Counted from the first letter of the stretch, positions 34,593-42,886 are shown. The stretch: 64,000 bases of DNA from Betaproteobacteria bacterium (GCA_016125475.1 WGLR01000018.1:25032-89031); one strand, 5' to 3'. Made by a program: numbers and translations. Notes: generated by a model from the letters alone, not told the origin.

Positions 34593-34833
34593 GGGGCCGC
34601 CTCCCCATCGGTAGGCCTAGGCGCAGGCACCACGAGTCGGCGGCCTGGCCGCAATCGGCTTGCCGTCGATCCCCGCGCTGCGGGGCCCCTCGCCGGGTGC
34701 CTCATGCGGCCGCCTCCGTGGGGAAGGTGGCTGATCGGCACCACGAGTCGGCGGGCTGGCCGCAATCGGCTTGCCGTCGATCCCCGCTCCGCGGGGCCCC
34801 TCGCCGGGTGCTTCATGCGGCCTCCCGCATCGG
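34534..34833. repeat. Triplicated about 111-bp module containing SD and ATG at the glrK/qseG junction
   Basis: Three tandem degenerate copies of a unit that on the minus strand reads GGAGGC...ATGA then codes M-R/K-x-x-A-R-G-P-A-x-R-x-S-T-A-x-R-L-R-P. The ATGs are at 34816, 34705 and 34592 (spacings 111 and 113 bp). Copies 1 and 2 are in one frame, the third is shifted by two bases. Each begins with the same block found at the glrK 3' end (CCGATG-x-GGGAGGC). Copy 3 (minus-strand order last) supplies the qseG-like start. Confidence 0.85.
34589..34816 (-). CDS. Small repeat-encoded peptide ORF, coupled to glrK and the qseG-like gene
   Basis: 75 residues, two 37-residue Arg/Pro-rich repeats (MKHPARGPAERGSTASRLRP... 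and MRHPARGPAARGSTASRLRP...). The ATG (34816) overlaps the glrK stop as ATGA, and its own stop (34589-34591) overlaps the qseG-like start as ATGA. GGAGG lies 5 bases before the ATG. It has no recognisable domain. It may be a translated relay that keeps ribosomes moving through the tandem repeat rather than a functional protein. Not recognised in any family known to me. Confidence 0.45.
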   Translation of the reverse strand: MKHPARGPAERGSTASRLRPARRLVVPISHLPHGGGRMRHPARGPAARGSTASRLRPGRRLVVPAPRPTDGEAAP

Positions 34834-36276
34834 TGGTTGTCGTCTGGGCAGGTCGACCCTTATCCGTGTCCCTGCCTCCTGGTCCACGATCTCGATCCGG
34901 CCGTGGTGCGCGAGCACGAATTCCCGCACGATCGCGAGCCCCAGGCCCGTTCCCTTCATGGCGCCGTCGTGCTGGGTCGACCCGTGGAAGAAGGGCTCGA
35001 ACACGTAAGGTCGTTCCTCGGCCCGGATTCCCGGGCCGTCGTCCGCGACCTCTATGCGGATCCCGTCCTCGCGTTCGGTGACCCCGACCTCGATCCGGCC
35101 ATTCTGCGGTGCGTACTTGGCCGCGTTGGAGACGAGATTGCCGACGATCGCGCCGAGCTTCTCGCGGTCCGCTTCCAGGGAGACGGGGGGGCAGTTCACG
35201 ACGAGGTCCACGCCTTTCGACGACAGCGTGAGCTGGTGCTGACGGCTCACCGCGGAAATGACGTCGGGCAGTCGCACCTCGCCGAGATTCAGTGCTGGCC
35301 GGTTGAACTGCGTCTCGTGGTAGTTCAGCAGCCGCTCGATGAGTTCCTGGAGGCGGTGCGTGTTCTGCTTCAGTATCGCCGTGACCTCCCGCTGCGAGGA
35401 GGTGAGCGGTCCCACGAGTTCCTCGTCGAGCAGGCCCGAGCCCTCCTTGATCGCTGCCAGGGGGGTCTTGAGCTCGTGCGACACGTGATGCAGGAACAGG
35501 CGCTTCTGTCCTTCCAGATCGATCAGCTTGAGGCGCATCCAGTCCAGCTGCCGGCCGAGGTTCTGGAGATCCTGCGGGCCGTTCACCTCGACTTTCGAGG
35601 TGAAGTTGCCGTCGCCGAGTCGCCGGATCGCGGCGTCGATCTGCGCGATCGGGCGCGAGATGAGGATGATCGACCCGACGAGCACGATCAGCGCCATGGG
35701 CACGAGCGCCACGAGCTGCCAGAACACGAAGTGCTGCACGCCCTCGGCCATGGATTCGAGCGAGGCGACCTCGCGCTCGACGATGGTCGTCGCGAGATCC
35801 GCGAGCCTGTGGGCAAGGATGTCGAGTTCGTCGAAATCCCGGAACAGCGCGCTCAGGAGGTCGGGTGTCACCGCGATACGGTTGACCGCGGCGGCGAGAC
35901 GCGCCTCCTTTTCCATGAGCTGTCTGAGCTGACGCTGCTGTTCCGGGTCGACCTTGAGGGCAAGCATGTCGCGCGCGCTTTCCACGAACTTCACGTGAGC
36001 GTGGGCGAAACCCGCGAGCAGCGACGGGTCGTCGAGCGCCGTCGCCTGCCGCACGCTGCGCTCCATGGCGGTCAGTTCCTCGATGAGGCGGCGCGTGGAA
36101 TCCGTCGCGCGCATCGCCTGATGCACCGTGAGCTGACTGCGCTTCGTGATGTCGTTGATCGAGACCGCGTTGTTGATGATGGCGAGGATGAGGGGCAGCG
36201 CGACGAGCGCGAAACCGACGGTGATCAGCTTCAGGAACGACCGCGGGTAGTGCAGGGGCGATTTCAGAAGCCTCAT
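34813..36276 (-). CDS. glrK: Sensor histidine kinase, GlrK/QseE-like
   Basis: 487 residues: TM1 (LITVGFALVALPLILAII), a periplasmic helical domain of about 130 residues, TM2 (VFWQLVALVPMALIVLVGSIILI), HAMP, dimerisation box FLHHVSHELKTPLAAIKEGS, and ATPase boxes NLVSNAAKYAP, DDGPGI, KGTGLGLAIV. It phosphorylates the GlrR-type regulator encoded two genes on. An in-frame GTG at 36285 with GGAAGG 7 bases before is an alternative start. It lies 26 bp after the hydratase gene and shares its strand. Confidence 0.92.
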   Translation of the reverse strand: MRLLKSPLHYPRSFLKLITVGFALVALPLILAIINNAVSINDITKRSQLTVHQAMRATDSTRRLIEELTAMERSVRQATALDDPSLLAGFAHAHVKFVESARDMLALKVDPEQQRQLRQLMEKEARLAAAVNRIAVTPDLLSALFRDFDELDILAHRLADLATTIVEREVASLESMAEGVQHFVFWQLVALVPMALIVLVGSIILISRPIAQIDAAIRRLGDGNFTSKVEVNGPQDLQNLGRQLDWMRLKLIDLEGQKRLFLHHVSHELKTPLAAIKEGSGLLDEELVGPLTSSQREVTAILKQNTHRLQELIERLLNYHETQFNRPALNLGEVRLPDVISAVSRQHQLTLSSKGVDLVVNCPPVSLEADREKLGAIVGNLVSNAAKYAPQNGRIEVGVTEREDGIRIEVADDGPGIRAEERPYVFEPFFHGSTQHDGAMKGTGLGLAIVREFVLAHHGRIEIVDQEAGTRIRVDLPRRQPPMREAA

Positions 36277-36302
36277 GACGCCCACGGTCGCGCCTTCCGC
36301 AT

Positions 36303-37091
36303 TCACGCAACGAACGCCACTTCGATGCGGCCGAACGCGCCGTACTCGGCGACGACGCGGTCTCCCGGGGCGACCGCGAACGGGACCACGCAGGTGCCGG
36401 TCGTGACGACCTCGCCTTCGGCGAGTGTCGTGCCGAACGCGGAGAGCCTGTTCGCGATCCACGTGAGCGCCACGCGCGGGTCGCCCAGCACGTTGGCACC
36501 GGTTCCCCTGCCCACCACGGCATCGTTCACGCGAACCGTGACCTCGTGAGTGACGAGGTCCGTGGTCCGCCAGGCGTCGGGCGCGGCGTCCCCGAGCACG
36601 AACCAGCTCGCGCACGCGTTGTCGGCGAGCAGCTGGGGGGCACCCGACGTCACGAAGTCCTCGTAGCGCGAATCCGGCACCTCGATCGCAGGGTGCATGG
36701 CCGCGACGGCGTCCATCACCTCCCCGACTTCATAGTGCGTCGACCTGGGCGCGAGGGAGCGGCCCATCCGGAACGCGAACTCCGCTTCTGCGACGCCCAT
36801 GGCGTTGCCCGCCATGGATACCGCCGCCGGCATGGTCATGACCCGGCTCTCGAGCAGGGTTCCGACCAGAGGTCCCGACACCCCGATGTGTTCCTGACCG
36901 GCGGTACTCGTCGCGGCGATCTTCCAGCCGAAGCGGCGGCTGCCCGAGAGTGCCGTGATTTCCTTCTGGATGAGGAATCCCTCGTCCTCGTCGCCGGGAC
37001 GAAGCCCCGCGGGCAGCGCGGGGAGCCGTCTGCCGGCCTGCCATGTCTCCCAGAGCAGTGCTGCGGCCTGTCGAGCATTCGTGTCGTTCAT
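36303..37091 (-). CDS. 2-keto-4-pentenoate hydratase/fumarylacetoacetate hydrolase-like protein
   Basis: 262 residues of the MhpD/TesE/BphH type (FAH superfamily): GFLIQKEI, GWKIAATS, the metal-binding EAEFAF (VAEAEFAFRMGRSL) and IEVPDSRYEDF, and GANVLGDPRVALTWIANRL. Family members hydrate 2-hydroxypenta-2,4-dienoate in aromatic meta-cleavage. No meta-cleavage partners are in the window, so the substrate is uncertain. ATG 37091. Same strand as and upstream of glrK with a 26-bp gap, an odd partner for a kinase. Confidence 0.88.
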   Translation of the reverse strand: MNDTNARQAAALLWETWQAGRRLPALPAGLRPGDEDEGFLIQKEITALSGSRRFGWKIAATSTAGQEHIGVSGPLVGTLLESRVMTMPAAVSMAGNAMGVAEAEFAFRMGRSLAPRSTHYEVGEVMDAVAAMHPAIEVPDSRYEDFVTSGAPQLLADNACASWFVLGDAAPDAWRTTDLVTHEVTVRVNDAVVGRGTGANVLGDPRVALTWIANRLSAFGTTLAEGEVVTTGTCVVPFAVAPGDRVVAEYGAFGRIEVAFVA

Positions 37092-37119
37092 TTTGGGTTG
37101 TATGTTCCTGTCTGGTGAA

Positions 37120-37197
37120 CCGGGTCACGACCCGGGGTGGGGGATGCGCCTTCGCAGGCGGTGCGTGCCCGATCGAGGCCCGTGCGCACGGATCGGG
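37120..37197. repeat. Two inverted repeats between the hydroxyacid dehydrogenase and hydratase genes
   Basis: CCGGGTC-AC-GACCCGG (37120-37135) and a nested structure CCCGATC...GATCGGG (37168-37197) that encloses the perfect palindrome CCGTGCGCACGG (37180-37191). Both stand in the 197-bp gap between two minus-strand genes. They may terminate the D-2-hydroxyacid dehydrogenase transcript and so give the hydratase-glrK unit its own promoter. No T-tract. Confidence 0.45.
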
Positions 37198-37288
37198 CGA
37201 TCGGGGCGGAAACGGTTTTCGCCGGCACTGCGACCGGTCGCGCCGGAAGGCCGCCGGATTCCGTGCGCGAGCAGGATGACGGGGGGCA

Positions 37289-38284
37289 TCACGTCATGGT
37301 CTCGCGCCGCGGCTCGCGCACGACGTTGACGAGCGGCTCTCCGCGCGCGAGGCGGTCGAGGTTCGACGCGATTATCCGGCATCGGCGTTCGGCCAGCGCA
37401 TGCGTCCAGGCGCACGCGTGAGGGGTCATGATCAGGTTGTCGAGTTCGTGAAAGGGATGCCGGGAGGGCCGGACCGTCGAGGTCCCGGCATCCTGCTGGG
37501 CGGGGTAGCGGTACCAGGTGTCGATGACCGCGCCGCCGATGCTGCGCTTCAGGAGCGCCTCGAAGAGCGCGTCCTCGTCGACGGTGGCACCCCGACCGAC
37601 GTTGATAATGACGGCGTCGGGTTTCATCGCAGCCAGGGTCGCCGCGTCGACGATGCCCCGTGTGGAGTCGTCGAGCGGCAGGGTCACGAGCACGAAATCC
37701 GCGTCGGAAACCACCTCGCGCAGCGCATTCATGGGTCTTACGCCCTCGCACCATTCGTCGCCAGGGCCGGGCGTGCGGCTCGCGGCGACGACGCGCACGC
37801 CGAAGGCGTGCGCGCGCTTCGCGACCTCGCGGCCGATGCGGCCGTAGCCGAGGATCGCAAGCGTCGCGCCCGAGAGGTCGCCGTGGCGCGGGCCACAGAG
37901 GTAGGACCCGCGCCAGCTGCCCGCCCGGAAGGATGCGTCGAGCCTGCGCATTCCAATGAGCCATTCCAGCATGGCCGCGAGCACGTATTCGGCGATGCCG
38001 ATCTCGTGCTCGAACGCGTTGCAGACGGTCGCCTGTTCCGGGACGGACGAGAATTCGATCCCGTCGAGTCCGGCGCCGGGCAGGTGGATGAGGCGCAGCG
38101 TCCGGCTCGGGGGATAGTCCCCAGGCCAGTTCATCGACACGATCGCATCGGCGTGCTGCAGCGCGGCGGCGAAGCCCGACCGGTCGCCGTCGTCCACGAC
38201 CTCGATCTCCCACGGCGTCGTGAGCAGGTGCTCGAGCGGCGCGAGGCGGCCGTCGTTGTCCATTGATTTGATGAGTAGTTTCAC
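37289..38284 (-). CDS. D-2-hydroxyacid dehydrogenase family protein
   Basis: 331 residues: NAD-binding GYGRIGREVAKRAHAFGVRVVAASR (GxGxxG), catalytic Arg in INVGRGATVDED, Glu-like DTWYRYP, and His in MTPHACAWT. It oxidises or reduces 2-hydroxy/2-keto acids with NAD(P)H. The start is GTG 38284 (RBS AGG, 5 bases upstream). The catalytic His is preceded by TPHACAWT instead of the usual TPHxA, a minor variant. Promoter-like elements at 38327-38354 precede it. Confidence 0.9.
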   Translation of the reverse strand: MKLLIKSMDNDGRLAPLEHLLTTPWEIEVVDDGDRSGFAAALQHADAIVSMNWPGDYPPSRTLRLIHLPGAGLDGIEFSSVPEQATVCNAFEHEIGIAEYVLAAMLEWLIGMRRLDASFRAGSWRGSYLCGPRHGDLSGATLAILGYGRIGREVAKRAHAFGVRVVAASRTPGPGDEWCEGVRPMNALREVVSDADFVLVTLPLDDSTRGIVDAATLAAMKPDAVIINVGRGATVDEDALFEALLKRSIGGAVIDTWYRYPAQQDAGTSTVRPSRHPFHELDNLIMTPHACAWTHALAERRCRIIASNLDRLARGEPLVNVVREPRRETMT

Positions 38285-38326
38285 CGTACCTGATCTTCCC
38301 TGGCTGGGGGCGGCAATCGCGATCCG

Positions 38327-38354
38327 AGTTTAGTCCCGCAGGTCGGAAATTCAA
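38327..38354 (-). promoter_or_regulatory. Candidate sigma70 promoter for the hydroxyacid dehydrogenase
   Basis: On the minus strand TTGAAT (38354-38349), 16-base spacer, then TAAACT (38332-38327), each 4/6 to consensus, about 43 bp before the GTG start. The surrounding 38.34-38.43 kb is unusually A/T-rich for the window. Confidence 0.4.
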
Positions 38355-38431
38355 CGAAAACCTCACGGAATTATGAGTTCGAATCGATTGTTCTGATAGT
38401 TTTCAATGGTCTTCGGCTGTGCTACCTTTCC

Positions 38432-38457
38432 CTGAGAAGGCCAAGGAAGCCTCTCAG
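38432..38457 (+). promoter_or_regulatory. Leader hairpin upstream of the PEP-CTERM gene
   Basis: CTGAGA-A-GGC ... GCC-TCTCAG: 9 pairs with one bulged A, 7-base loop, followed by an A-rich stretch (AAAAGG). It lies in the 292-bp AT-richer gap between the dehydrogenase (minus) and the PEP-CTERM gene (plus), 120 bp before its ATG. TTTTCA (38400-38405) and TACCTT (38423-38428) spaced by 17 could be a weak promoter that starts transcription at this hairpin. A role as a 5' UTR stabiliser or attenuator is inferred. Confidence 0.4.
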
Positions 38458-38576
38458 AAAAGGCCTGTAAAGGTTGTGTGTCCGGACGGGGTGCGATCGT
38501 CGCTCCCGATGGACCTCATGGACCAATGATCGCGTGCGGAGACGTGTGGAGACACGCCCGTGCGCAGGAGACCCCG

Positions 38577-39257
38577 ATGAAACTCAAGTCATTCCTCTCC
38601 TCGATCACCCTGGCGGGCGCGTCTGCCGTCGCAATGGTGATTTCCTCCCCGGCCCTCGCTGCCTTCGATGCCTACCTGAACACCGTGCAGGTGGACGGCG
38701 ACGCCGCGACCGGCCAGTCGGTCCTCATGGAACTCGGGATCACGGGTCTCGATTCCACCGGCATCGACCTCACCTCGGGCGACGCCATCGGTCTCTCCGC
38801 GACGATCGAGGTGCCGGCCGCCGGGCCGTTCAGGATCCAGATGTACGACGATCCCGGCACGGCCGCGGACTACACGTCGGACAGTCTCGGTTCGTTCTTC
38901 TCCGCACTCATCGGCCCTGTCGTCCTCGCAGGGCCCAATCCCGGGCCCGACACGTCCAAGGTCCTCTCGTTCGTGTTCTCCGCGTGGGATCCCGTCGGTG
39001 GCCAGGCCGTGCCGATCCCTTCGTCCGGAGTCCTCGCCCGCTTCGTACTGACGGCTCCGCCGGCGTCCACGCCGGGGTCCTGGACCGTCACGGCGAACGT
39101 CGAGGCCGATGACGGGATCAGCGCACCGTTCCAGCCGCAGAGTCCGGCAACCGCCATGGTCGCGGTCGTGCCCGAGCCCGAAACCTATGCGCTTTTCGCC
39201 ACGGGACTCGGCATAATGGTCCTGGGCGTCGCGCGGGGTCGTCGGCGCACGGTCTAG
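38577..39257 (+). CDS. PEP-CTERM sorting domain protein (cohesin-like beta-domain)
   Basis: 226 residues: signal peptide cleaved near SPALAAFD, then a beta-rich domain with YLNTVQVDGDAATG and VLARFVLTAPP that resembles cohesin-like extracellular folds, then a PEP-CTERM tail VVPEPETYALF, hydrophobic segment, RGRRR. An exosortase would cut after PEP. GGAGA precedes the ATG. It heads a same-strand series with DUF3467 and the GAF-HlyD gene. The anchoring suggests an extracellular polysaccharide-associated role. No specific function known. Confidence 0.88.
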   Translation: MKLKSFLSSITLAGASAVAMVISSPALAAFDAYLNTVQVDGDAATGQSVLMELGITGLDSTGIDLTSGDAIGLSATIEVPAAGPFRIQMYDDPGTAADYTSDSLGSFFSALIGPVVLAGPNPGPDTSKVLSFVFSAWDPVGGQAVPIPSSGVLARFVLTAPPASTPGSWTVTANVEADDGISAPFQPQSPATAMVAVVPEPETYALFATGLGIMVLGVARGRRRTV

Positions 39258-39357
39258 GTTTCCGGTCGGACGTCGCCCGGGCCAGTTCGGGAGGTCCCTC
39301 GGGTTCGGGCGGAGCAGGGCAGGCAGAACACTTTCACACACGAAGGAGAGGACACGC

Positions 39358-39654
39358 ATGGCGAAGGCACCCGAAGAAGGCGCGAAGCAGTCCACCGAGG
39401 CGCAGATGCCGAAGGTCAAGTGGGACACGCACGGCCTGAAGAGCACTTACTGCAATTTCGTGAACGCGACGAGCACCCGCGAGGAAGTCGTCCTGAACTT
39501 CGGCATCAACCAGAACTGGGACCGCATGGCCGGTGAGGTCGAGATCGAGCTTGCGCACCGGATCATCCTGAGCCCGTTCGCGGCCAGGCGGCTCAGCGAC
39601 CTGCTCCAGAAGCTCATGGCGGAATACGAGAACCGCCACGGCGAACTCAAGTAG
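39358..39654 (+). CDS. DUF3467 family protein
   Basis: 98 residues with the DUF3467 pattern: a STYCNFVNATSTREEVVLNFG strand, IELAHRIILSPFAARRLSDLL helix-strand end. RBS AAGGAGA. Cytoplasmic. These small proteins often lie next to membrane-fusion genes, and here the GAF-HlyD gene follows after 22 bp. Function unknown. Confidence 0.88.
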   Translation: MAKAPEEGAKQSTEAQMPKVKWDTHGLKSTYCNFVNATSTREEVVLNFGINQNWDRMAGEVEIELAHRIILSPFAARRLSDLLQKLMAEYENRHGELK

Positions 39655-39676
39655 CCGTGCGTCGGGGTTCCTGCGC

Positions 39677-41473
39677 ATGAACGGCAGAGCGGACAGTCCT
39701 CCGACGCAGGAGGAAGACGCGAGACTGCAGGACAGGGCCGCCCTCTGGGCGGCTTTTTCGTGCGCGACCGGCCTGCAGGAGCGGCTGACCGCGTGGCTGC
39801 ACGTGCTCGCCCAGCGTGTACCGTCCGCCGTCGCCGGCGGCGTGTACCGGCGTGCCGAGGACGGCAGGGGCGGCACGCTCGTCGCCCAGTGGGGGACGTT
39901 CGGCAGCACGACGGAGACGTCGCGCTCGGCGCTGCAGGGCCTCTCGCGGGACGTCACGCTGATCAGATCGGTCGGTTCCGCCTTCCACCTGATCGCGCAT
40001 CCGGACGGATCGCGTGACTGGGTCATCGTGTTCGAGTGCGCGCCCTCGCAGCCACGGGAACTGCAGCGCGGACTCGACGAGATCCGATGGGGGGCGGGCT
40101 GGCTCGTGGCCAGCATCGAGGTGGCGGAAGGGGTCGCCTCGCGGGTGGCCGCTCGCCGGCTCGACGTCCTGTCGCGGGCCATCCTGGCATGTGGCACCGC
40201 GAAGGAGGTCGTGAGCGCGGCGGACCGGCTCGCCGAGTCCATCGTCGACTCGTTCCCGGACACGCTGGTCAGCGTGGGTGTCTATCGGCACGAACTCCTC
40301 ACGGTCGCGGCCAGGCGAGGGGCGGAACCCGAGGCAGAACCCGAGGATGCGGACATGCGGCGCGAAGCGGTCGTGCGCTCGGCGCTCGCACAGGGCCGGA
40401 GCATCCAGACCGCGGAACTTCCGGATTCGACCGTCACGTCGCGCGCGGTCGCCACCGATGCGGAGGCAGTCGTCCGCGTGTGCGCGGTGCCGCTGCTCGG
40501 GGCCTCCGGGGCGGCCGGAGTCCTCCTCTGTGAACGGACGCGCGGCGAACCGTTCGGGGCCGAGGAGATCGAGACCATCGAGCAGCTCGCGAGGCTCGTG
40601 GCCCCCATCATCGAATCGAAGCCCGTGTCGAGGGCGGCCACCGTATCGCGCGAGCGCCGCATGCTCGCGGGGCTGTTCGGGCCGGTGCGATACAAGTGGA
40701 AGCTCGCGGTCGTGGCGCTGCTCGCAGCGGTGCTCGTGCTGATCGGGGCAACCGGTGAATATCAGGCCCGCGTGCGCGTGGCGGTCGAGGGCGCCCCGCC
40801 GCAGAGCGTCACGTCGGCGTTCGACGGCAGGATCCTCGACGTGCGCGTGCGGGTCGGCGATGCCGTTCGCAGGGGCCAGGTGCTCGCCAGATTCGACGAT
40901 ACGGAACTCCAGCTGGAACGCGTGAAGCTCGATGCGGAGCGCGAGCGGCTCCTGCCGGCCATCCGGGACGCGACGGACCTGCAGGACCGGGCGTCGATCG
41001 CCTCGCTCTCGGAGCGACGTGCCGAGATCGAATCGCGGATTCAGGCGCTTGACGATCGGCTGTCGCACCTCGAGGTGAGCAGTCCGGTGGATGGTCTCGT
41101 CCAGTCCGAGGTGAAGCTCTCCGGCGGTCGGGCGACGGTCCGAAACGGTGATCCCCTGTTCACGATCGCGCAGACGGACGGCTACCGGCTCTCGGTGGTC
41201 GCGGCCGACGCGGACCAGTCGCTTCTCAGGGAAGGGCAGTCGGGCCTCGCGCGCTTCGGCGACGACACGACGCCGGTGCCCTTCACGATCACGCGGATCT
41301 CTCGGGACGAACGGTCGGGGCAGGCGGACGTGAAGGTGGAGGCTCAGGCGCAGCGTCTCGGTCTGGACGTCTCGCCAGGCGCCACGGGCGTCGGGGACAT
41401 CGACTTCGGTACCCGCAAGCTCGTGTGGATCTGGTGGCGCAAGCTCCAGTCCGACGTGCGCCCGGGAGACTGA
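39677..41473 (+). CDS. GAF domain-membrane fusion (HlyD-like) chimeric protein
   Basis: 598 residues. The N-terminal half is soluble and contains a GAF-like segment (about 160-320: LDVLSRAILACGTAKEVVSA, then VVRVCAVPLLGASGAAGVLLCE). One TM helix follows (KWKLAVVALLAAVLVLIGAT, about 340-360), then a HlyD-type lipoyl domain and coiled-coil (FDGRILDVRVRVGDAVRRGQ, SSPVDGLVQSEV) and C-terminal barrel ending near VWIWWRKLQSD. So a cytoplasmic sensor domain is fused to a periplasmic adaptor. The usual M50 peptidase or ABC/MFS exporter partner is not present next to it. ATG 39677. Confidence 0.8.
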   Translation: MNGRADSPPTQEEDARLQDRAALWAAFSCATGLQERLTAWLHVLAQRVPSAVAGGVYRRAEDGRGGTLVAQWGTFGSTTETSRSALQGLSRDVTLIRSVGSAFHLIAHPDGSRDWVIVFECAPSQPRELQRGLDEIRWGAGWLVASIEVAEGVASRVAARRLDVLSRAILACGTAKEVVSAADRLAESIVDSFPDTLVSVGVYRHELLTVAARRGAEPEAEPEDADMRREAVVRSALAQGRSIQTAELPDSTVTSRAVATDAEAVVRVCAVPLLGASGAAGVLLCERTRGEPFGAEEIETIEQLARLVAPIIESKPVSRAATVSRERRMLAGLFGPVRYKWKLAVVALLAAVLVLIGATGEYQARVRVAVEGAPPQSVTSAFDGRILDVRVRVGDAVRRGQVLARFDDTELQLERVKLDAERERLLPAIRDATDLQDRASIASLSERRAEIESRIQALDDRLSHLEVSSPVDGLVQSEVKLSGGRATVRNGDPLFTIAQTDGYRLSVVAADADQSLLREGQSGLARFGDDTTPVPFTITRISRDERSGQADVKVEAQAQRLGLDVSPGATGVGDIDFGTRKLVWIWWRKLQSDVRPGD

Positions 41474-41812
41474 CCCCAGGTCCCCTGTACCGGCGCCCGC
41501 CTCACCCCTGACGCCTGACTCCTGATGCCTGGCGCGAGGATCGCCTGCACGCGCCGGATCGCTTCGACGTCGAAGGCGCCGGTGGCCAGACAGCCGCCGA
41601 TGCCCGGGTGCGGACGTGGCCGGGACGCTAAAGGCATCCCCGCACCGCCTCCGTGACGCGGCCGGTGGCCGGTTGAACTACTGACGGAGAAGGCAGCCCG
41701 GTCCGGCGTCGAGGCACAGGGACGGGCGCGCGCCGCGGCAGGCATTTTCCCCGCGGTTAGAATCGGCAACGTCCCGCGTTGCCGGCCGTGTCCGACCCAC
41801 AGGAGGAACCGA
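41474..41812. other. 339-bp gap with short palindrome and imperfect repeats
   Basis: No convincing gene. Visible elements: an imperfect direct repeat near 41510-41530 (CCCTGACGCCTGACTCCTGATGCC) and a perfect 14-bp palindrome CTTCGACGTCGAAG at 41562-41575 flanked by GCGCCGG on both sides. A strong Shine-Dalgarno AGGAGGA lies before the aldolase ATG. Confidence 0.4.
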
Positions 41813-42859
41813 ATGAAAGCGATCGATCTGCGCAGCGATACCGTGACGAAGCCCACGTCCGCGATGCGTGCCGCGATGGCCGCGGCAGAGGTCGGCGACG
41901 ACGTCTACGGCGAGGATCCCACCGTGAACCGGCTCGAGGAAACCGTCGCCGCGCTCTTCGGCAAGGAAGCCGCGATCTTCGTCGCGACGGGGACCCAGAG
42001 CAATCTCATCGGCCTCATGGCCCACTGCGAGCGGGGGGACGAGTACGTGGTCGGCCAGCAGGCTCACACGTACAAGTACGAGGGGGGCGGCGCGGCCGTG
42101 CTGGGCAGCATTCAGCCGCAACCGATCGACAACGAAGCCGACGGAACGCTGGATCTCGCACGGGTCGCCGCGGCCGTGAAGCCGGATGACCCGCATTTCG
42201 CACGCACACGGCTGCTCGCGCTCGAGAACACGCACGGCGGCAAGGTGCTGCCACTCGACTATCTCGCCGACGCCGAAGCGGTCGCGCGCGACAGGGGGCT
42301 GGCCCTGCACCTCGACGGCGCGCGCGTGTTCAATGCCGCCGTGAAACTCGGTGTGCGCGTCGAACGCATCGGCCGGCACTTCGACACGGTTTCGGTGTGC
42401 CTGTCGAAAGGACTCGGCGCGCCGATCGGGTCGGTACTCGTCGGCCCGCGTGACCTGGTGGGGCGCGCGCGACGCTGGCGCAAGGTGCTGGGCGGCGGCA
42501 TGCGTCAGGCGGGTGTCATGGCCGCCGCGGGCCTCCACGCGCTCGAACACCACGTGGAGCGCCTGCGCGAGGATCACGATCACGCCACGCTGCTCGCCGA
42601 GCGCCTCGCGGACATCCGGGGTGTCAGGACGGACCCCTCGGCCGTCCAGACGAACATGGTGTTCATGTCGGTCGAGCCCGACCGCGCACCGGCCCTCAAG
42701 GCGCATCTCGCGAGCCGCGGCATGCAGATCTCCGTCGGCCCGACGATCCGCCTGGTGACGCACCTGGACGTGACGCGTGAGGATGTCCTGGCCTTCACGG
42801 ACGAAGTCCGTCGCTTCATGGTGGAGGCGCCCGCGCCGGTGGCGGGCGTGCACGCCTGA
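41813..42859 (+). CDS. ltaE: Low-specificity L-threonine aldolase
   Basis: 348 residues of the PLP-dependent beta-eliminating lyase family: IDLRSDTVTKPTSAM start, GDDVYGEDPTVNRLEE, the PLP-Lys in VSVCLSKGLGAPIGS (Lys at the SKG), and HLDGARVFNAA. It cleaves L-threonine/allo-threonine to glycine and acetaldehyde in the cytoplasm. AGGAGG 6-8 bases before ATG. A 10-bp hairpin (42887-42917) follows the stop. Confidence 0.93.
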   Translation: MKAIDLRSDTVTKPTSAMRAAMAAAEVGDDVYGEDPTVNRLEETVAALFGKEAAIFVATGTQSNLIGLMAHCERGDEYVVGQQAHTYKYEGGGAAVLGSIQPQPIDNEADGTLDLARVAAAVKPDDPHFARTRLLALENTHGGKVLPLDYLADAEAVARDRGLALHLDGARVFNAAVKLGVRVERIGRHFDTVSVCLSKGLGAPIGSVLVGPRDLVGRARRWRKVLGGGMRQAGVMAAAGLHALEHHVERLREDHDHATLLAERLADIRGVRTDPSAVQTNMVFMSVEPDRAPALKAHLASRGMQISVGPTIRLVTHLDVTREDVLAFTDEVRRFMVEAPAPVAGVHA

Positions 42860-42886
42860 CTTCCCGGGGCGCGGGCCGGCCATTCA

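Noticed and set aside
41344..41856. A 170-codon minus-strand frame across the gap before ltaE
   Set aside because: No domain, poor start, overlaps the ends of two real genes and includes low-complexity sequence.
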